Source: an uncultured Saprospiraceae bacterium (GTDB taxonomy: Bacteria; Bacteroidota; Bacteroidia; Chitinophagales; Saprospiraceae). Taken from it: a stretch of DNA of 10,088 nucleotides. A model generated the notes under the pieces. That model did no database searches and was not told the DNA's origin. It saw only the letters and a program-made list of their open reading frames with translations. A program made the translations under genes and the position numbers. Location: positions 1 to 10,088 of the forward strand of contig CALIQO010000617.1 in assembly GCA_938044055.1 (NCBI GenBank), in the 5' to 3' direction. Position 1 is the first letter of the stretch. Every line of letters starts with the position of its first letter. Shown here in pieces: positions 6,389 through 10,088 of the stretch.

Positions 6389-7642
6389 TTAATTAATTAC
6401 AAAACCAAGTGAAGCTAAGTCTTCCCAGAACCTAGGATACGATTTAGAAACAACACCAGGGTCATCCATTTTTATAGGGAATAACAATGCAAGTGGCGCC
6501 ATTGACATAGCCATTCTGTGATCCCTGTAGGTCTGTATTACTGCCTCAGAATTACTTGTTGCATTCCCATCTATCATGTAATATTCTGTTCCACTCTTTT
6601 TAGCCATATGAGGAGGAACCTGACTCAAGAAGATCCCGTACTTACCTAGTTCTGCTTGCAAGGCAGCAATTCGATCTGTCTCCTTGATGCGTAAGGTCTG
6701 TAGCCCAGAGAATAACCCTGAGACGCCGAGTCCGCCACAGATAACTGCTAGGGATTGTGCGAGGTCAGGTTGTTCTATAAAATCATACTCCCAGAAAGGA
6801 TTAGGTTCTGATTTTTTTTCAATAATAATCTCATCATCACCATATGTTGTAGAAACGCCTAATCCTTCTGACATAATTGCGATCTGAGCATCTCCTTGTA
6901 AGCTGTCAGTATGCAACCCTTTAAGGGTAATTCGGGCCTTTTTACTCATTGCCGCAATCGCATAATAGTAAGATGCCGCAGACCAGTCAGCTTCTACATA
7001 AAAATCCCTAGCCTGGTATTTTTTATTTCCTATGTGTAAGGAATTGCCTTTCCACTCTACTTCTGCTCCGAAGTAGCGCATCATATCCATTGTCATCTGC
7101 AAGTAGGGCCGCGATACCAATTTCCCTTCTAGATGGATGCTAAGCCCATCGTCCAGATAAGGTCCGATCATCATCAGTGATGATATATATTGAGAGCTGA
7201 TCCCAGCTGATAAGGTAACCTCAGATGAAAGCTTGTTTTCGGAATTATTGATTTCAAGAGGAGGATATCCTTCTTTATCCATATACTCAATCTGAGCACC
7301 CATTTTTCTGAGCGCATCTACCAGTTCTCCTATCGGACGTTCCTTCATTCTACTTGATCCTGTAAGAACATGCTTGCCTGGAGTTATCGCTAGAAAAGAA
7401 GTTAGGAATCGGTATGTAGTGCCAGCATGATGTGCATCATAGACCTGCGGTCTATCCGAGAGCAATTGTTGCATCGTCTGAGAATCATCACTATCAGAAA
7501 GATGGGATATTGAAATATCTTCTGTGCACAGTGCTTGTATGATCAATGCTCGATTAGAGATACTCTTAGATCTATTGAGATCTATGGTTCCCTCTATTTC
7601 TCCAGTCGGATGAAATATAGAAAGTTGCTTAGGGTATTCCAT
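6389..7642 (-). CDS. aroA: 3-phosphoshikimate 1-carboxyvinyltransferase (EPSP synthase)
   Basis: This cytosolic enzyme transfers the enolpyruvyl group of PEP to shikimate-3-phosphate, the sixth step of the shikimate pathway to chorismate and aromatic amino acids. The 417-residue product shows the expected order of active-site motifs: NRSKSISNRALI with Lys26, Ser27 and Arg31; AGTTYRFL (73-80), where bacterial enzymes usually have AGTAxRxL; SSRMKERP (96-103); SSQYISSL (149-156); the catalytic aspartate D293 in EQPDLAQS; LRIKETDR (317-324); and TYRDHRMAMS (371-380). Length is normal for the family and the sequence is of the divergent Bacteroidota type. The ATG at 7642 is three bases after the phoH stop, so the two are almost certainly co-transcribed and possibly translationally coupled. 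The small membrane protein gene follows after 18 bp. No other aro gene is present. Confidence 0.95.
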   Translation of the reverse strand: MEYPKQLSIFHPTGEIEGTIDLNRSKSISNRALIIQALCTEDISISHLSDSDDSQTMQQLLSDRPQVYDAHHAGTTYRFLTSFLAITPGKHVLTGSSRMKERPIGELVDALRKMGAQIEYMDKEGYPPLEINNSENKLSSEVTLSAGISSQYISSLMMIGPYLDDGLSIHLEGKLVSRPYLQMTMDMMRYFGAEVEWKGNSLHIGNKKYQARDFYVEADWSAASYYYAIAAMSKKARITLKGLHTDSLQGDAQIAIMSEGLGVSTTYGDDEIIIEKKSEPNPFWEYDFIEQPDLAQSLAVICGGLGVSGLFSGLQTLRIKETDRIAALQAELGKYGIFLSQVPPHMAKKSGTEYYMIDGNATSNSEAVIQTYRDHRMAMSMAPLALLFPIKMDDPGVVSKSYPRFWEDLASLGFVIN

Positions 7643-7645
7643 AAT

Positions 7646-8635
7646 TTATTCTTCTTGATCTTTATTATTTCTTCGCTCACTCATGCGTTCAGAATTCTTA
7701 TTGTACCTCAAGATTATATCCTTAACCAGTCTATGCCTTACTACATCATCAGGGGATAGGAAAATGGTGCCGACACCGTTGAGATCTGATAGAATATCTA
7801 AGGCCATTTTCAGTCCAGACTTCTGTCGTCCAGGCAGGTCAATCTGAGAAAGATCTCCCGTGACTATGCACTTAGCAGAAGGTCCTAAACGTGTAAGGAA
7901 CATCTTCAATTGTGTAGTTGTACAATTCTGAGCTTCATCTAGAATAATGAATGCATTGTCTAGTGTCCTGCCCCGCATAAAAGCCAAGGGAGCAACTTCA
8001 ATCACCCTGTTGGTCATGAAGTAATCTAGTTTCTCTCCAGGTATCATATCATCCAGGGCATCGTATAGAGGGCGGAGATAAGGATCGACTTTATCTTTTA
8101 AATCTCCTGGTAAAAACCCCAGGCTTTCTCCAGCTTCTACCGCCGGCCTAGTTAATATTATTTTCTTTACCAACTTGTTCTTCAGTGCTCGGACTGCGAG
8201 GGCAACGGCTGTATATGTCTTTCCAGTTCCCGCCGGACCTATTGCGAATACAATGTCATTGTTGCTGCTTAAGTCAACTAGTTTTTTCTGGTTTCTAGTC
8301 TTAGCTTTTATAGGTTTTCCACCACGACCATATACGATTACATTGCCGTTTTCAGATGCTGAAATTCTCGTCGCATAAGGGTTGTTGCCATTCAATAAAT
8401 CTTTAATGGCATCATGCGTTAACTCATGTTTTTGTTTTAGAATACTGACCATACGCTCCACCTTATCCTTAACCGCTTGTGTCAATTTTTTCTCGCCACT
8501 TAACTTAAGGTTCTCCCCTCGAGAAGTAATGGTAACATCTGGAAATGCATTTTTAAGAAGGTTGAGTTTGGAATTTTTTTCTCCGTACAAGTCTAGAAGG
8601 TCAACACCTTCGATCTTCAATATTATTTCACTCAA
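7646..8635 (-). CDS. phoH: PhoH-family ATPase (PhoH-like protein), TTG start
   Basis: This gene encodes a 329-residue P-loop ATPase of the PhoH (YbeZ-like) family, cytosolic proteins related to the helicase superfamily and linked to RNA metabolism and ribosome-related work; the exact reaction is not settled. The N-terminal 90 residues form the KH-like RNA-binding segment usual in this family. The ATPase domain has Walker A GPAGTGKT (133-140), Walker [10 protein letters not shown] (229-237), '[29 protein letters not shown]' (161-189) and '[10 protein letters not shown]' (260-269), all family hallmarks. The start appears to be TTG at 8635: an in-frame TAA lies ten codons upstream, no ATG lies between, and the N-terminus [10 protein letters not shown] aligns with the opening I recall for Bacteroidota PhoH (MNELIIEL). 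It leads a probable operon with aroA, the small membrane protein and mtaB. Confidence 0.94.
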   Translation of the reverse strand: MSEIILKIEGVDLLDLYGEKNSKLNLLKNAFPDVTITSRGENLKLSGEKKLTQAVKDKVERMVSILKQKHELTHDAIKDLLNGNNPYATRISASENGNVIVYGRGGKPIKAKTRNQKKLVDLSSNNDIVFAIGPAGTGKTYTAVALAVRALKNKLVKKIILTRPAVEAGESLGFLPGDLKDKVDPYLRPLYDALDDMIPGEKLDYFMTNRVIEVAPLAFMRGRTLDNAFIILDEAQNCTTTQLKMFLTRLGPSAKCIVTGDLSQIDLPGRQKSGLKMALDILSDLNGVGTIFLSPDDVVRHRLVKDIILRYNKNSERMSERRNNKDQEE

Positions 8636-8655
8636 TATGATAAGTATATTTTCAT
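8632..8655 (-). promoter_or_regulatory. Possible leader mini-ORF overlapping the phoH start
   Basis: On the minus strand an ATG at 8655 opens a seven-codon frame (MKIYLSY) whose TGA at 8634-8632 overlaps the phoH TTG at 8635-8633. Such an overlap could help load ribosomes onto the weak TTG by translational coupling. Short frames of this kind are common by chance in AT-rich leaders, so this is only a candidate. Confidence 0.2.
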
Positions 8656-8663
8656 TTTAAAAA

Positions 8664-8933
8664 ATGAGATCCTGTATGGGATTTAAAAACCCTACATCGT
8701 ACTCTTTAGTAAAAGTAAGGTATCCCCACGATATGTGTTATAGGGATGCGCCTTTTTATTACCGGAGCTACAAAACTATTGATGAAATGGTAGATAAATG
8801 CTTGATTTATAGCTACAATACTGAGTACACCGATTTATTTAAAACATGGATATTTCTTGTTGACATTCCATACTCACACTTTTTATCAACCCCTTCTGAA
8901 GAAGTTAATCTTGGATATAGATATACAATTTAG
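8664..8933 (+). CDS. Hypothetical 89-residue protein (doubtful)
   Basis: This is an open frame of 89 codons from an ATG, with an in-frame TAA two codons upstream, filling the gap between phoH and the SRPBCC gene. The predicted product is rich in Tyr (about 12) with three Cys, is soluble, has no signal peptide or membrane helix, and matches no family I recognise. In favour: it is the only long frame in the 269-bp gap, codon use is plausible, and the ATG is preceded by an A-rich stretch as is common in this phylum. Against: only 28 bp separate its start from the phoH start, leaving little room for divergent promoters, and its 3' end overlaps the end of the convergent SRPBCC gene by 29 bp. The segment could instead be the phoH leader and promoter region. 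Confidence 0.3.
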   Translation: MRSCMGFKNPTSYSLVKVRYPHDMCYRDAPFYYRSYKTIDEMVDKCLIYSYNTEYTDLFKTWIFLVDIPYSHFLSTPSEEVNLGYRYTI

Positions 8934-9906
8934 TCAATACACTATCCGGAGAAACCTGGGTAGGGTCTGAAACATACTCCTCAATTCTAGGGAATGTGGC
9001 TTGTAACTTATGGTCAGAAAGATAGTCTTCAGCTGCAGCATGGGCTGCTGGTAGTGTTGTATAATTCCCATAATGATTCACAACTATGGCTGTCCCAGCT
9101 GGGATATTAAAACTCTCTACACCCGATAGCGCCACATCTTCTGATATAGGAATTACACCGGCAAGATCTATCTTATCAGACTGGCTGTTGAAATTATAAT
9201 ATAAGCCACACGGCTGACCAGTAATTACAACCCCCGCTTCTGAAGCTTGCTGAAAAACTTTAGGAAGAACACCGAGATAAAACATCTGGACTCCTGTCGG
9301 ATCTACCATGGATCTTAATCCTATAAAGTTCTTCTCTGCCATCGATTGCGTCCCTATTTTAAATCCTTTATAATCACTATTGATCCACCTTTCTTCTGCT
9401 AATCGTTCCATACTCTCAAGTCCATTTCGATTCGCCTTTTTTACCTTGTACTTAAATATAGGCGTCATGAGATTCATCGGCCAGCCAAGTCTTCCGCTGA
9501 AATCCCATCTTACCTTATTTCCATCTTGGCCTTCTAGAAACAACATCTTAGCCATTCCATTCTTTCCATCTCCGAAATCAAGCTCATAGTTTATTTCCGT
9601 TTCTGGACTCAATCCCGTTATGGTCTGCTTACCGGCTTGAATTGTATTGCTGGTCCATGTGAAATAAGCTCCTTCACCGCTAGTGATGCTCCCTGGTGTT
9701 ATGCGCATACTTGTATCTGAGGCACTCCATGGATTCCACTCCGGCTGAGTGGTAACATCTTGTGCTATATTAAACATTACCTGTCTGGGAAAATCCATTT
9801 CTCTTTCAACAGAAGCTGTAAACTCCTTAGGTAGAAATGCCGCTAAGATTAAGAGTAGTAAAATGAATATTCCTAAACCAATTCCTATTTTCTTAAGTGT
9901 CTTCAT
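8905..9906 (-). CDS. Membrane-anchored SRPBCC (polyketide-cyclase-like) / GyrI-like effector-binding fusion protein
   Basis: This gene encodes a 333-residue protein with an N-terminal signal anchor (basic MKTLKKIG, hydrophobic 8-24) and two ligand-binding folds. Residues about 28-160 form a SRPBCC/START-like domain, marked by 'EFTASVEREMDFPRQVMFNIAQD', 'PEWNPWSASDTSMRI' with WNPW at 57-60, and 'VRWDFSGRLGWPMN'. Residues about 185-333 form a GyrI-like / AraC effector-binding (SOUL-like) domain, with 'PCGLYYNFN', 'VALSGVESFNIPAGTAIVVNHYGNY' and a C-terminal 'TKLYIYIQD' strand. There is no DNA-binding domain, so it is not a transcription factor as it stands. With the anchor, both domains would face the periplasm. 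Binding of a hydrophobic small molecule is likely; the ligand is unknown. The start ATG at 9906 is well placed for the signal anchor. It follows the truncated edge gene by 62 bp in the same direction and may share its transcript. Confidence 0.85.
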   Translation of the reverse strand: MKTLKKIGIGLGIFILLLLILAAFLPKEFTASVEREMDFPRQVMFNIAQDVTTQPEWNPWSASDTSMRITPGSITSGEGAYFTWTSNTIQAGKQTITGLSPETEINYELDFGDGKNGMAKMLFLEGQDGNKVRWDFSGRLGWPMNLMTPIFKYKVKKANRNGLESMERLAEERWINSDYKGFKIGTQSMAEKNFIGLRSMVDPTGVQMFYLGVLPKVFQQASEAGVVITGQPCGLYYNFNSQSDKIDLAGVIPISEDVALSGVESFNIPAGTAIVVNHYGNYTTLPAAHAAAEDYLSDHKLQATFPRIEEYVSDPTQVSPDSVLTKLYIYIQD

Positions 9907-9968
9907 ACTTGTTTATCTAAATTGACTCGACTCATTATAATCTATATATCTATGAGATGCAAGGAATG

Positions 9969-10088
9969 TTAAGACTCTTTTATTTCTCGCTTCTTCTTGT
10001 ATGCTTTCGCAAATGCATAGAAAAGCAAGCCCACAATCAACACCACTAAAAATCCATAGCCCATATATTCAATTCGCTTAAACACAGC
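9969..10088 (-). CDS. C-terminal end of an unidentified membrane protein (cut by window edge)
   Basis: The minus strand is open from the right edge for 39 codons to a TAA at 9971-9969. The fragment reads as a short polar lead-in (AVFKRIEYMG), one strong hydrophobic helix (YGFLVVLIVGLLFYAF) and a highly basic tail (KAYKKKREIKES), so the C-terminus is probably cytoplasmic. This is the typical end of a polytopic or C-tail-anchored inner-membrane protein. The fragment is too short to assign a family. It lies upstream of, and in the same direction as, the SRPBCC/GyrI-like gene, with 62 bp between them. Confidence 0.6.
   Translation of the reverse strand, partial: AVFKRIEYMGYGFLVVLIVGLLFYAFAKAYKKKREIKES

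Noticed and set aside
8382..8660. Plus-strand open frame of 92 codons
   Set aside because: It lies opposite the conserved N-terminal part of phoH; its length is explained by codon bias of the real gene.
8771..8778. Minus-strand TAGTTTTG as the phoH promoter -7 element
   Set aside because: It matches TAnnTTTG but lies about 135 bp from the start with no -33 partner, so it was not listed as a feature.

Overview
The window looks like ordinary core chromosome from a member of the Bacteroidota, moderately AT-rich. The main clues are an Lgt of the Bacteroidota type (catalytic loop GRMGC...SGDGDWG), a small DUF6787-like membrane protein, a B12-dependent methylmalonyl-CoA mutase, a beta-barrel protein ending in phenylalanine, start codons without clear Shine-Dalgarno sequences, and one good match to the Bacteroidota -7 promoter element TAnnTTTG. 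A family or genus cannot be named with confidence. No tRNA, rRNA, CRISPR array, insertion sequence, phage gene or long repeat was seen.

Left part (1-2690). A methylmalonyl-CoA mutase large chain runs off the left edge on the minus strand. It lies 38 bp downstream of a small cupin gene in the same direction. Its N-terminus is unusually short. A 164-bp divergent intergenic region separates this pair from a plus-strand GT4 glycosyltransferase.

Middle (2692-4686). lgt (lipoprotein lipidation) lies on the minus strand, tail to tail with the glycosyltransferase, with one base between stop codons. It is divergent from a plus-strand exported beta-barrel protein, which in turn ends 3 bp from the end of mtaB.

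Right part (4690-8635). Four minus-strand genes, in transcription order phoH, aroA, a DUF6787-like gene and mtaB, are spaced 3, 18 and 52 bp apart and probably form one operon. They cover a PhoH-type ATPase, the sixth step of the shikimate pathway, a small two-helix membrane protein and tRNA t6A37 methylthiolation. phoH seems to start at TTG. The 269 bp upstream of it carry a plus-strand 89-codon reading frame of doubtful status.

Right edge (8905-10088). A membrane-anchored SRPBCC plus GyrI-like effector-binding fusion protein is followed by the C-terminal 39 codons of an unidentified membrane protein, both on the minus strand.

No stretch over 300 bases lacks a gene. No new multi-gene system is evident. 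The points most worth a second look are the short mutase N-terminus, the Cys-rich insertion in Lgt, the phoH leader with its unassigned reading frame, and the SRPBCC/GyrI-like fusion.
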